Assembly (NCBI GenBank): GCA_001586965.3
Contig: LUCW03000084.1
Location: 1 to 22,500, forward strand
Length of the DNA stretch: 22,500 nucleotides
DNA from: Sphaeroforma sirkka
Lineage: Eukaryota; Opisthokonta; Ichthyosporea; Ichthyophonida
Reading direction: 5' to 3'
Shown: positions 1 to 8,767 of the stretch, piece by piece
Layout of the letters: each line of letters begins with the position of its first letter
Numbering within the stretch: the stretch's first letter is position 1
Position numbers and translations under genes: made by a program
Notes under the pieces: generated by a model
Seen by the model: the letters and a program-made list of their open reading frames with translations, nothing else
What the model was told of the DNA's origin: nothing
Database searches by the model: none

Positions 1-53
1 TAAATTAATTCTAACTTCACACTGATAGTGGTTTAAGGGGACTTTTACCACAC
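1..53 (-). repeat. Outer part of a probable 3' LTR (gypsy element, minus strand)
   Basis: The first 53 bases are identical to 8715-8767. Read on the minus strand the repeat starts TGTGGTAAAAGTCCCC, and just before it (positions 54-68) lies a purine-rich run ending GCTTGAGGGAG. A polypurine tract directly followed by TG is how an LTR retrotransposon internal region meets its 3' LTR. The window begins inside the LTR, so its length is not visible. The full identity of the visible part suggests a young insertion. Assigning it to the gypsy element between the two copies is an inference. Confidence 0.6.
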
Positions 54-68
54 TCCCTCAAGCTCAAG
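54..68 (-). other. Polypurine tract next to the probable 3' LTR
   Basis: Minus-strand purine-rich run ending GAGGGAG immediately before TGTGG. This is the expected primer for plus-strand DNA synthesis in LTR retrotransposons. The motif resembles the tract of many LTR elements, including copia, so it does not decide the family. Confidence 0.45.
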
Positions 69-158
69 CGTCACCAGTGATTGAAGAGCTTCAAAAAATA
101 AATGACCTCTTAAACTATTGAAAATTAAACATATATAACTAGTAGTGTAAATAAACAA

Positions 159-181
159 TATATATATATATATATATATAA
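159..181. repeat. (TA)n microsatellite
   Basis: Uninterrupted alternating TA of about 23 bases in an AT-rich stretch between the probable 3' LTR and the end of gypsy pol. Similar tracts recur at 7094-7125, about 8010-8050, 8103-8136 and 8266-8281. Confidence 0.9.
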
Positions 182-250
182 ACTAATGAAATCCTTCTGC
201 TGAGTAAGTTCTTTGCCTTGAAACTGGTCTTTTGAACCATCCCGGCTGTG

Positions 251-355
251 CTGGTATATTTTCACCCCAAAAAGCTAGGGTATCCACTGGTATGTTTCAC
301 CCCATAAGCTAGGGTATCCGCTGGAGTTATACTCGCCTATAAGCTCGAGTTGTGG
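251..355. repeat. Three tandem ~35-bp units
   Basis: Units start at about 251, 287 and 321. The first two share CTGGTAT, TTTCACCCC and AAGCTAGGGTATCC; the third is degenerate. They lie downstream of the gypsy chromodomain, in what should be the 3' untranslated part of that element. No function is evident. Confidence 0.75.
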
Positions 356-489
356 AATCGTCTTTCGCCTCTATACCGTGGTGAAATCTCACGAGGAGGA
401 GAGACAAAACTCCGATCCGGAAGTAGATGATAGACATCTAGTATTCATCAACGTAACGTTGGAATTATTGTTGTTGTGCCGCTTTCTTC

Positions 490-640
490 TTCTGCCGAGT
501 TTGCTCGGCTTTGTGGTATGCCGCGATGTCATTCGGATCGTCAAAGCTTCGGCTGACTCCCAAGTTGGATCACCATCCCGCCAGCGAACCAAGTATTCTG
601 TATTCCCTGTGGAATCATTCTGTCTATGTCGAATGATGTA
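490..640 (-). pseudogene. Chromodomain at the integrase C-terminus (gypsy)
   Basis: The minus strand around 540-600 encodes GNTEYLVRWRDGDPTWESAE. This matches the aromatic-cage strand and the 'W-x(n)-TWE' signature of chromodomains (compare the common form EYLVKWKGY...TWEP). In chromoviruses this domain follows integrase and directs integration toward particular histone marks, often heterochromatin. It lies just downstream of the integrase C-terminal part, as expected. A basic, asparagine-rich tail follows it. Part of a broken pol. Confidence 0.8.
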
Positions 641-694
641 ACGGAACGAGAACTATCCTGCCACATATGATCTTCTAAAGGCTTTTCGGTGGCT

Positions 695-1861
695 CTATGG
701 ACTAGTCACCAAAAGTTCCACTCTAACTGGTTTACCTTTGAAAGTATCTGGAAGTGAACCATCCTTGTGTGTCAGTTCATATCCTTGTCCCTGTCTGGCT
801 TTGACAACGTATGGTCCAAACATTGGTCGCATTGCTTTGGTTGTGCGACCTTCGGACCGTACCATTACCACATCCCCTGGTTGAAAGGCGATAAAATCGT
901 AAGCATGGAGGCGGTCAAACTGCCTGGATAGTGTGTCTGCGTATTTCTGCGTGACCTTGTAAAGCGTCGGCAAGATAGTGTCGTGCAAACGATCCAGCCG
1001 GTGTGCCCAAGCCTCATTGGTGACCGGCTGATTCCCCGGAAGGTCATCCGTGAAGTCAGCAAACGGAACATGACGGCGACCGAAGTAAGCACTGAATGGT
1101 GCTGTCTTGTGTCGCCGAGATATTCGAGAGGTTCTGGCACAGCATAATAAGTGGTAGTCGGACATCCCATGCCGTAGGCAAAGATTCACATAGCTTGCGA
1201 ACTCCTTCGTGGATGTCTCTGTGTCTTCTCTCCGCTGCTCCCAGAACCTGAGGACGATATGGTGGCGACTTTGCATGCATCACTCCAACTTCTTGAGTTA
1301 TTAATTTAACAATCTTGTTCGAAAACTCGCCTCCCTCGTCTGATTGAATTTTCCTGGGAAAACCATGTTCCCCAAACACCTCCATAAGTTTAGATGTCAC
1401 CACTTCTGCTGACTTTGTGGCCGTTGCTCTCAATATCGAGTACCCCGTTGTTATATCCAAGACGTGCAATATATATCGATTTCCTGCTGCTGAAACTAGT
1501 GGCATTGGAATCATGTCGACTTGAATATGATCCCACGGATACTTTGCCGTTATATTAATCATCGGGTGAAATCCCTTTCGTAACACCCTCTGTCTAGACA
1601 TGTGCGACAGTTTCTCCTAACTGTTTGTGCAAGTTCCAGAGCGTTAGGCCACAAATGTCCGTTCTGCTGTAGTTGAGCAACTGTATCTTCTGCTCTATGA
1701 TGCCCAATCTCATGCTGGCACAAGGTGAGCTGTGTGCGACGGCTTATCTCTTCCTCATCTGGAGAATCCGTCATGGCTACTTCCGAGATAGCGATCGATA
1801 CTAGCCGAGACGTATCTAATGGGGTGACGTTCGATACTGAGGACGGTTCTGCATATCCCAA
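695..1861 (-). pseudogene. Gypsy integrase: zinc-binding, catalytic core, C-terminal part
   Basis: Going down the minus strand, an HHCC-type zinc-binding region (HEIGHHRAEDT, then CRTC) lies near 1620-1720. The DDE core follows at about 1100-1560, with a first Asp in HIQVDMIP, a second in QSDEGGEFSN and a Glu in the segment following SPPYRPQ. The C-terminal part near 700-900 contains FQPGDVVMVR and a GPYVV segment typical of Ty3/gypsy integrases. Integrase inserts the element cDNA into host DNA in the nucleus. This part of pol is broken. Confidence 0.88.
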
Positions 1862-1889
1862 TCGTGCTGAAAACGTCGCTGGAAGGCTG

Positions 1890-2260
1890 TAACCATTGCG
1901 TGGGCCTACTCTGGCAATGACTGTGTGACCCCATGGTGCCTTGCCACTCGCATACTTTTCCGTATTTGAGGAAGGAGTGGGCTGTCCTTGGAACTAATAC
2001 TGGGTCTCTTTGTAGAAGCGACTTGAATAACTGGAACCAAGGCTCGTGGGGCGCCCACGGTAGACACACCGTAGCTGTGGCCCTCTCTGATCGTATCTTG
2101 CGCAACATTCTATGGATTAATCTCCATGGTGGGTTCATCCATCCGTCTATATCCTTCCAACAATGTGCAAACGCTCCACCCCTGTCATCGTCGGTGTAGT
2201 AGCGTGGCAAATGATGGTCCTGATGCGAAGCAAAAGACATCGACATTATTCTCACCCATA
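1890..2260 (-). pseudogene. Extra DIRS-like domain between RNase H and integrase (gypsy)
   Basis: Between RNase H and the integrase zinc-binding region the minus strand encodes a domain with NVDVFAS near the start, LPRYY, an acidic DDDRGG, AFAHCW, then a WMNPPWRLIHRML stretch and a CLPW end. From memory, this D-x-FAS ... LPR ... W ... PP..LI.R.L arrangement resembles the region that follows RNase H in DIRS-type elements, where it is called a methyltransferase-like (MT) domain. The same domain is present in the second family copy at about 1900-2260's counterpart, 21770-22134, so it belongs to the family. Its activity is unknown, and the assignment to the MT group is an inference. Confidence 0.55.
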
Positions 2261-2694
2261 ATCCGTTGCGCTTGCTCAAAGTAGTCTGGAAAAAGTTGCC
2301 AACATTCTGCATATAGTACCTCCGGGTCCTCAGTCTCAACAGTTCCCTCATGAAGCCTAGACCACGCGTCTGGTAACACGTTCTTTATACCCGGGATGTG
2401 CGAGATAGTAAAATTGAAAGGCGCTATGATGTGATGCCATCGTTGTAGCATAGGATTCAGCTTTAGCTGTGTGTTCATATACACCAAAGCCTTGTGATCA
2501 GTCAACACTGAAAAGCGTTGACCTTCGAGATGATCCCGGAAGTGTGTGAGACCATATACCAAGGCCAATAATTCCTTCATGGTGTTGCGTAATTGCGCTG
2601 TGCTGCGTTGAGGGTCTTGCTGAAGAACATTAGGTATTGCTTCTTCCCTTCTATGGTCTGGAACAATGCACCTCAATACCGTAGTCGCTTGCAT
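2185..2694 (-). pseudogene. Gypsy RNase H
   Basis: The minus strand encodes the typical RNase H pattern of Ty3/gypsy pol: a Glu-containing KELLALVYGLTHFRDHLEGQ segment, LTDHKALVYM with the second catalytic Asp, and RWHHIIAPFNFTISHIPGIKN before the domain end. It degrades the RNA strand of the RNA/DNA hybrid during reverse transcription. It lies between reverse transcriptase and the extra domain. Part of a broken pol. Confidence 0.85.
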
Positions 2695-3560
2695 CCGTTT
2701 CGAGTTGTAAAGGTACTTCGTCGACGGGAAATTTCAACACTACTGCCTCAACTATGGCTTGCTTCATGGCATCCCAAGCTTGCTGGTGTCTCTGTTCCCA
2801 CCTGTCTCCAATGATTTCCTTAGGCTTCAGTCTTACAAATTCCCGGAGTGGGGCAACTACCTCTGCAAAGTTTGGTAGGTGCTCGTGAAGAAAGTTGGCT
2901 AATCCCAAGGCTGATGCAATGTCTTTGTACTTCTTCGGGGTTGGCCAGTCAATGAGCTTGGCCTGCTTTTCATGGCAAATATCAATTCCGGCCTTCGATA
3001 CTCGCTTCCCTAGGATCATGACTTCTTTGACTGCAAAATGACATTTTGAAGGGTTTAGCTTGAAACTGTGGTACGTCAGCCGCCGAATGACCTCTTTCAC
3101 TACTCGTACGTGTTCCTCGTAGTCATCTGTTGCTATTACGATGTCGTCCAGGTAGTGGTGTGCCGGAAGTCCTTGCAATATCACACTCAGTGTACGCTGA
3201 AACTGCTGCGTCAGTGTGTAGTCCAAATGGCGCTGATGTAAAGGAATACTGGCTTTTGCCATGTGTGAAACTGAATAGATACTGAGAATCAGGGTGAATT
3301 GGGAGTCGATGTTACGCTGCGGTTAGATCAATGTCGTGTAATATCTCTTCCCTTTGATGTTACCAATGATGTCGTTGATACGGGGAATAATGAACTGATC
3401 CGCCGGTATTAATGCATTCACCGCTCTGAGGTCCAAACACACTCGCACTTTCTTTAGTTCTCCAGATTGAGTATACTCTGGCACGGCGAGCAAGGGTAAG
3501 TTGACGGAAGTGGCTGTATCCCTTTGAACTATGACCAAATCTTGAATCCACTTCTGCACC
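2695..3560 (-). pseudogene. Gypsy reverse transcriptase
   Basis: Motifs seen on the minus strand include VRVCLDLRAVNALI (motif 2 region, near 3410-3450), IIPRINDIIGNIKG, then the catalytic HHYLDDIVIATDDYEEH near 3120-3170, HSFKLNPSKCHFAVKEV and the LRE/FVRLKP region of the connection. YLDD is a normal Ty3/gypsy form of the YxDD box. The domain copies genomic RNA into cDNA inside the virus-like particle. Part of a broken pol. Confidence 0.88.
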
Positions 3561-3949
3561 TGTCTATCTACCCATGGTATCCATTTGTCTGCTACAAAGT
3601 TCCTTACTGCCTTCCGCATCCTTGCAGCTTGATCTGGTGTCACTGGCAATCTAACTTCGCCTCCTTCCAGTCTGCACCTGTCCTTTTCTCGAATACCGTC
3701 ATTGTCCCTCAGTTCCTTGTCTAGTTCCAGGCGAACACCGGTTTCCTCGGTCAAATCTGGTGGTCGTCTCAGCGGTATTGGTTCCAATAGTTTGTCTAGC
3801 TCCGTTGGATCTATGGGTGAGAATGGCGATTGAAGGCCTCCCACGTATAGCCCTAAGCCAGGCATAAGATCCTGGCCTACGATCGCGTCGATAGCCGGTG
3901 GTAGATTCATTAGCTCGAAAGACTGTTCTGTGAGCTCTAGACCATATCG

Positions 3950-4237
3950 TACTGGAGTTTGTACGGTTGAGCCTATTCGCCGTGTACGAAGACTACGATC
4001 AGCTAGGTATATATAGGATCCCTCCGGAGCCGACTTAATTTGCAATCCCCAATCGTGTGCGGATGTCGAATCAATGCAACTTCTGTTTGCCCCAGAATCC
4101 ACTAACGCCCTGCATGTCTTACCGTTAATCAGGATGGATATGAATACTCGATTGTCCATTGAAAGTAATGGATCTTTGATCGATAGTATCACAGGTGTGC
4201 TAGACGGGAAAACTAAAGTTGCATCTACATCCGACAC
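3950..4237 (-). pseudogene. Gypsy aspartic protease
   Basis: The minus strand encodes ISILINGKTCRALVDSGANR, whose DSGA motif is the catalytic triplet of retropepsins (DTG/DSG). A following segment YIYLADRSL and the later DAIVGQDLM fit the flap and C-terminal part of the fold. The protease would process the Gag and Pol polyproteins. It joins directly to reverse transcriptase. Confidence 0.8.
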
Positions 4238-4246
4238 CCTTACGTC

Positions 4247-4624
4247 CTATTCCTGATCGCTGCCTATGGTTTCCCACGTTGCATCCTCTTCTAACTCACC
4301 CTGTTCGATTTCGTCTGGGTGTGCCAGTATGGAAGCAATGTGTGTGTCTGTAGGCGTGGTCTCCTCCTGCTCCGTTTGCTGGTCGTCCGAGTCTGTTAGA
4401 GCCGTAATGGTGTTGACCGCGGGCAAACTCTTATCGAAGGATACGCCTTGCTTAAATCCTCGGCCCGAGCTGGATGTGAATCCAACCCTTTTGTTCGACT
4501 GGTAGTGCTTGCAGGATGATATATGCCTGAAACTGGGTGGGGCACCCGCTCTGCACGCGTAACACGTGGTGGTCGTAGACGTGCTTGTGCGTTGTGTGCT
4601 GCCTCCTCCTGTATTCGTATTCAA
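4247..4624 (-). CDS. Gypsy nucleocapsid-like segment
   Basis: A Ser/Thr-rich segment begins near 4624 and contains CYACRAGAPPS followed by HISSCKHY, a Cys/His cluster that looks like a variant zinc knuckle. It then continues into an acidic, glutamate-rich stretch (SDDQQTEQEETTPTD). It lies between the capsid part of gag and the protease. Nucleocapsids bind the genomic RNA; this assignment rests on the Cys/His cluster and the position only. Confidence 0.55.
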   Translation of the reverse strand: MNTNTGGGSTQRTSTSTTTTCYACRAGAPPSFRHISSCKHYQSNKRVGFTSSSGRGFKQGVSFDKSLPAVNTITALTDSDDQQTEQEETTPTDTHIASILAHPDEIEQGELEEDATWETIGSDQE

Positions 4625-6321
4625 ATTACGATCTCGTTGTTGGGCTGGAAACTGTCTACGCCTATCCCCACATTCATCTGTGTCCGTACCCGTTGTCTGA
4701 GGATGGCATCGGTTTCTTGTATGTCTGGATTTAAAATGCGGAGAAGGTCTTCAGTCTCCAGGTGGTCCCAACCTATGTGGTGTTGTAGCGTGCGTTCATA
4801 CGTCATATTACCTGTCAGGTCCTCGAGGGCCTGTATGAGGCAGTGATTAAGCAACCGCTTAGGAAAGTCCTTGCCCTTATCTGCTCGCTCCCAGGCTCTC
4901 TTGTGAACTTCCACAATCTTGTTCAAATGTTCCCTGGCTGACTCTACACCCTTGGTGCGGGGATTACCCTTCGCCAACTTCTTAAAGGTAGGGTCTACGG
5001 TGGCCTTGCTCTCATGTTGACAGATTTGGTCTATGACCTGTTCCGCCGGATATACCCTCAGCTCATTATGGTTGTCACGGAGATAGTCAATTGTGGCCTT
5101 TGCTGCCTTAAAATGTATGAGTACCTTATAGAACCAACGTACCATCCACGACTCATCTAGTCCTGAGACATGGGCGTTCTTCAGTGCCTCTTCTAGCGCC
5201 CCTCGTGTGTCTCTATCGGCTGTGCTGCTTAATTGATAACGGTCTAAAGGCCAATCGGGCCATGTCCGTGGCTCCGGAGCTCTGTTCTTCCTGATAGCTT
5301 CCAATTGAGTATTCAACGCTCCTTTCAACGTATCGATCGTGGACGTTAGTAATGTACATCTTGGGACATCGTAGTTTCCCTGTGCTCGACAAAGTTCATC
5401 CACAAAGAAGGATATCTTCCCTTCGAGGCGTTGACACATGGCTCGGCGATGCTCGTTCCACTGCGCTGGTGTCATGATCGGCTCTCTCGCCTGTTCGTCT
5501 TTGTGCGGTCGTTTTCTGCTGCCATGAACATTACCGTCGTCGACCTCACTAGACTTGCGCTTACCGTCGTCGACGTCACTATACTTGCGCTTACCGTCGT
5601 CAACGTAACTAGCCTTGCGCATATCCTGTATCGATCGCGCGAAGTCTCGGTGCTGTCGGCTGAGTTCCCATCGTCTACGTAGTTGTTTTCGTTCGGCTTC
5701 CCTATGATAATCCCCATGTGGGTCGCTCAAATATTGCTCTAGCTGTCGGCCCCTGATTTCGTCAGAGTTTTGCTGACGAGTGCCCGTGGCCCACCCTGAC
5801 ATATTTCTATGCCGTTGGACTTGTCGTTCATCCCCGTTGCCTGCGAGGGAATCCTGACTTGCACTGGTAAAACTCCCCGATCGAGTTCGCTTTCGAGTGA
5901 AATCTCGTTCAGGTGCTCGGTGAAAAGGCTGCCATGAATACGGTCTATCACCCGCTGAATGAATGCCCGAAGTACCTCGGACATTGGCTACCCTGTGTCG
6001 CTCAGCTGCTGGTTCAGCAGACTTTGAACGACTAGTATGCCTAATCACAAATTGCACCTCACTGTCTTCTGGATCTGCTCTCCCTCTTGCCGATAAGCGA
6101 GACCCGTGCCCCAACTGATGTCGCCTGCTTGCTGCCTGGCCCACGTCTTGGTCTGTCTGTTCATGTCGCGGTTGTTCATCTCTTCGACGCGATGCTACTG
6201 TCTGGCGCGAAGAAGCTGTGCCTCCTTGGTGGGTCTGCTCGAAATCTGACAAAGATCTCTGGGTTGCTTTGCCGTCGCGACGAGTGCGTCGAGGGCTACG
6301 GGGTGTTGGACGCATAGGCAT
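4621..6321 (-). CDS. Gypsy gag (capsid) protein
   Basis: A 566-residue frame on the minus strand starts MPMRPTPRSPRRTRR. Its first 270 residues are basic, arginine- and serine-rich and look disordered. The second half is helical and contains WMVRWFYKVLIHFKAAKATI and HLNKIVEVHKRAWERADKGK, as expected for a Ty3/gypsy capsid domain. The frame is open throughout. It contains three tandem 10-residue units with the core VDDGKRK (see 5531-5620). Two shorter copies of parts of this gene occur at 10753-11220 and 22243-22374. The role is formation of the virus-like particle. Confidence 0.8.
   Translation of the reverse strand: MPMRPTPRSPRRTRRDGKATQRSLSDFEQTHQGGTASSRQTVASRRRDEQPRHEQTDQDVGQAASRRHQLGHGSRLSARGRADPEDSEVQFVIRHTSRSKSAEPAAERHRVANVRGTSGIHSAGDRPYSWQPFHRAPERDFTRKRTRSGSFTSASQDSLAGNGDERQVQRHRNMSGWATGTRQQNSDEIRGRQLEQYLSDPHGDYHREAERKQLRRRWELSRQHRDFARSIQDMRKASYVDDGKRKYSDVDDGKRKSSEVDDGNVHGSRKRPHKDEQAREPIMTPAQWNEHRRAMCQRLEGKISFFVDELCRAQGNYDVPRCTLLTSTIDTLKGALNTQLEAIRKNRAPEPRTWPDWPLDRYQLSSTADRDTRGALEEALKNAHVSGLDESWMVRWFYKVLIHFKAAKATIDYLRDNHNELRVYPAEQVIDQICQHESKATVDPTFKKLAKGNPRTKGVESAREHLNKIVEVHKRAWERADKGKDFPKRLLNHCLIQALEDLTGNMTYERTLQHHIGWDHLETEDLLRILNPDIQETDAILRQRVRTQMNVGIGVDSFQPNNEIVI
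5531..5620. repeat. Three 30-bp tandem units inside gypsy gag
   Basis: TTACCGTCGTC begins at 5531, 5561 and 5591, a period of exactly 30 bases. Because the period is a multiple of three, gag gains 10-residue units of the type SDVDDGKRK without a frame change. The units differ at a few positions. Confidence 0.9.
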
Positions 6322-6453
6322 CTTGATGTTAAGACTTCGATGTATGGCTTTGTGTTGTTGATGAATAGTTGGTCCAGATTGAAGGAGTGTCGGCTATTAT
6401 ATAATAGTTGACTTCAGCCATTTGTGTTACACACTTTCTTCCGCCGTTCTCCT
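6322..6453 (-). other. Gypsy 5' leader
   Basis: Untranslated stretch between the possible primer binding site and the gag start on the minus strand. No open frame or strong motif is visible. Confidence 0.45.
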
Positions 6454-6465
6454 CTCGTGATACCA
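6454..6465 (-). other. Possible primer binding site (initiator tRNA-Met type)
   Basis: The minus strand reads TGGTATCACGAG, close to the common TGGTATCAGAGC complementary to the 3' end of initiator tRNA-Met. It lies about 130 bases upstream of gag. If real, the 5' LTR would end just above 6466 and could reach 8767, making it about 2.3 kb long. No clean CA end adjoins it, so the call is tentative. Confidence 0.35.
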
Positions 6466-7080
6466 AAATAGCTAATTATCATTGAATCATGTTGATGTCT
6501 ACAAGGTCTGCTTGCGGGTCCCCGAAAACTCGTTGCGCTCGAATACACCTTGCTCCTTGATGATTGCTAATCATTTTGTTTGGGTTGGTTTTGTTAATGA
6601 GTACTCGTTTTGCTCTGTCTATAGGAGTAATTAAGAGTTGCTGATAGACTCGAAGCGTGTTCAATGATCAACCGCCTGTCGTGTTCTAGCGTTCTGAATG
6701 CTCCTTTAATCCAACCTTCGGACCACTGTACTCCAACATCAATCAAATCCGAGGCCTGCAGCCAGGAAGTTCAGGTCAAGGTTCCCAAGAATAACCTTGA
6801 AGCCCAAGGTAGATACATCGGTTATGAAGTTGGAAAACCAAAAAACAAATTCCTTATTCAAACCAACTTGAGTGTACTTGCACGATGCCTGATAAGTGCT
6901 GTCTACTTTTGCATGTACTATTTCTTCTGTACTTTGCAAGAGTCCGCTGCATCTTGACGATTCGCCTTATACGTCGGTGATAACGTTCTCCTTAGTTTTT
7001 CACCAACAATCATACAACCGTACCAGGCTATGTTGGTCCTACGGCTGATTCACTTACGTTGACTTCCTTTCTCTCTAGAA
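6466..7080. other. Non-coding stretch upstream of the gypsy leader
   Basis: Nothing recognisable. Short open frames on both strands have no family resemblance and no consistent codon pattern. It may be part of a long 5' LTR. Confidence 0.4.
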
Positions 7081-7092
7081 TGGAAATTTAAG

Positions 7093-7093
<1 letters not shown>

Positions 7094-7124
<31 letters not shown>

Positions 7125-7125
7125 C
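7094..7125. repeat. (TA)n microsatellite, interrupted
   Basis: Two TA runs separated by TATG, immediately upstream of the tRNA-like sequence. Confidence 0.9.
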
Positions 7126-7131
7126 GAAAAT

Positions 7132-7214
7132 GTATTCTGTCTTGTAACATCGGTAAATATGTCTTCTAGTTGTGTGTTGGTCGTGGGTTCGATACCCCCC
7201 GTGATATATTTTTT
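7132..7214 (+). repeat. Possible tRNA-derived SINE head or tRNA pseudogene
   Basis: GGTTCGATACC at 7186-7196 matches the pol III B box (GGTTCGANNCC) exactly and sits in a near-complete T arm (GTGGG / CCCCC with one mismatch). CATCGGTA at 7149-7156 is a partial A box at a normal distance. Eight T's follow the T arm, as in a pol III terminator. The acceptor stem and anticodon arm do not fold well, so a working tRNA is unlikely. A decayed tRNA-derived SINE is the best reading. Confidence 0.35.
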
Positions 7215-7890
7215 TTCCTATGCTTTCGTGACCATCGAAGTTCGCGCATGCAACGATGGCGAACATTCGACTTCGAGATATTTTCGAAAAATCGATCTTC
7301 TAACCATGCCAGTCTTTTCGTCTAGCCAATTGATTACCAAAACTTGCTCCCGTAGTTGATATTTGTTGAAAATACGAGTTGAAATCGCATTTTTTCTGTC
7401 TCAGTTTCTCCCAAACTGTGCCTAGCTCCTCTTCTGCATTGCTACCTGTCTCACGCGCGCTTAATTCACACGTTTCCATTCTACGTCGCCTGACACTGTC
7501 GATTCTACATTGCTACCTGCTTTTCTTGATCACCTCTATCTGCCCTTTGTCGTCGCTGTACTCGCCCACACCTATGAAAATCTGCCATATCGACCTTCTC
7601 TACGCCAAATTACGTTCTTCTATACCCCTAACTGCGATACTGCATCATGTTCGTGTTGTGTGGATTGACTAGGCCAGTCAAAACATTGTTCAAACGTCCT
7701 ATGACTGCTAATTAGTCAGAGGGAGGCCTTGATTGTCAACGACGGCCTGAAAAGTCGCATTGGAATTGAAGTATCTGGATTTTCGGACCGAAGATGGATT
7801 AAAAAAAATCAAAAAAGAAGAATGAATGGTTGTTGGGAAATGGTCGGATGACTAATTAATCTATAAAAATTTAGAAATAAAAAAATGCTA
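7215..7890. other. AT-rich non-coding stretch
   Basis: Nothing recognisable apart from pyrimidine-rich segments around 7380-7560. An open frame at 7379-7672 has biased pyrimidine content and no protein-like pattern. Confidence 0.4.
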
Positions 7891-7896
7891 AAAAAT

Positions 7897-8015
7897 TGCA
7901 TATATTACTAATCACTCCAATTTGCTCTAGATTTAAAATAATTTTAAAAAATATGCATAAAATATAAATATATATATATATAAATCACGCAAGTGTATCA
8001 AACCGAGCAAAACGG

Positions 8016-8048
<33 letters not shown>

Positions 8049-8097
8049 TATTATTTTTTTAATAAAAAAATTAGTAGCATTCGACCGGATGGTCGGA

Positions 8098-8141
<44 letters not shown>

Positions 8142-8318
8142 GAAAAAAAAAAGAAGAAATAAAATGCTCATCAGCTAAATAAAATGGGCACCTGTTAATT
8201 TCTGCATATATTACTAATCACTCCAATTTGCTCTAGATTTATAATAATAATAAAATCTGCATGATGTATATATATATATATGAAAATCACGCAAACGTAT
8301 CAAACCGAGCAAAATGGA
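7897..8318. repeat. Direct duplication about 305 bp apart
   Basis: Two blocks recur in the same order. CATATATTACTAATCACTCC and its flank lie at about 7898 and 8203. AAAATCACGCAA...ATCAAACCGAGCAAAA lies at about 7982 and 8283. (TA)n tracts fill the space between, and a GGTCGGAT motif also recurs (near 7841 and 8091). This looks like a duplication that then diverged by microsatellite growth. Confidence 0.8.
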
Positions 8319-8342
8319 AGGTGGGGATTTCTTTTCACTTAT

Positions 8343-8498
8343 CTGTGCTCGGAAGACTTTGCTCCTGTCGTAGTTTGCAAGCTCCTTTCGGCTATCCGGT
8401 TCTGAGGGTGATCAACTCCCCTGTGCTCGGAAGACTTTGCTCCTGTCGTACTTTACAAGCTCCTTTCAGCTACCCGGTTCTGAGGGAGATCAACTCCT
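8343..8498. repeat. Two tandem 78-bp units
   Basis: The units are 8343-8420 and 8421-8498. They share CTGTGCTCGGAAGACTTTGC at the start and CCGGTTCTGAGGG near the end, and differ at about six positions. They lie in the presumed LTR or leader of the minus-strand element, where such repeats can act as enhancers; that role is only a guess. Confidence 0.9.
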
Positions 8499-8767
8499 GT
8501 AATTCGTCAATAAAATGAACTTCTCCGTCCACTATTATCCTCGAGATAAAATCGAATAATACACCTAAAGTAACTAGTCGTAAAAATGTAGTAAACACAT
8601 CAAAATACGATACTAAAACCTACTGAGTCTCCCTGAGGCTCAGTGCGGTGTATTTATTCTTATATTTGATTGTCTACGTGGTCTACAAATAATTCACCTC
8701 GTGTGAATTAATTGTAAATTAATTCTAACTTCACACTGATAGTGGTTTAAGGGGACTTTTACCACAC
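8499..8767 (-). repeat. Outer part of the probable 5' LTR
   Basis: It ends (minus-strand start) at 8766-8767 with the 53-bp block identical to 1-53. Further in, the minus strand has AATATAAGAATAAATA near 8650-8665, which could be a TATA-type promoter. The flank beyond 8767 is unrelated to the sequence after position 53, as expected at the outer edge of an insertion. The inner LTR boundary is not clear: it may be near 6466 if the primer binding site is real. Confidence 0.5.

Larger units (their letters stand above)
378..6466 (-). mobile_element. Ty3/gypsy chromovirus, internal region, fossil
   Basis: Read on the minus strand the order is gag, protease, reverse transcriptase, RNase H, an extra domain, integrase and chromodomain. 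Integrase after RNase H defines the Ty3/gypsy order, and the C-terminal chromodomain places it among the chromoviruses. Gag reads open over its length, while pol is broken at roughly six or more places, so this copy is a fossil. The LTR pair is probably 1-53 and the region ending at 8767, and a possible primer binding site lies at 6454-6465. Related fragments occur at 10753-11220 and 21606-22374, so the family has been active repeatedly in this genome. Confidence 0.9.

Noticed and set aside
1933-2199. Plus-strand frames opposite gypsy and copia pol
   Set aside because: They are shadows of the minus-strand coding sequence.
7379-7672. 97-codon open frame
   Set aside because: Pyrimidine-rich composition, no recognisable domain and no supporting context.
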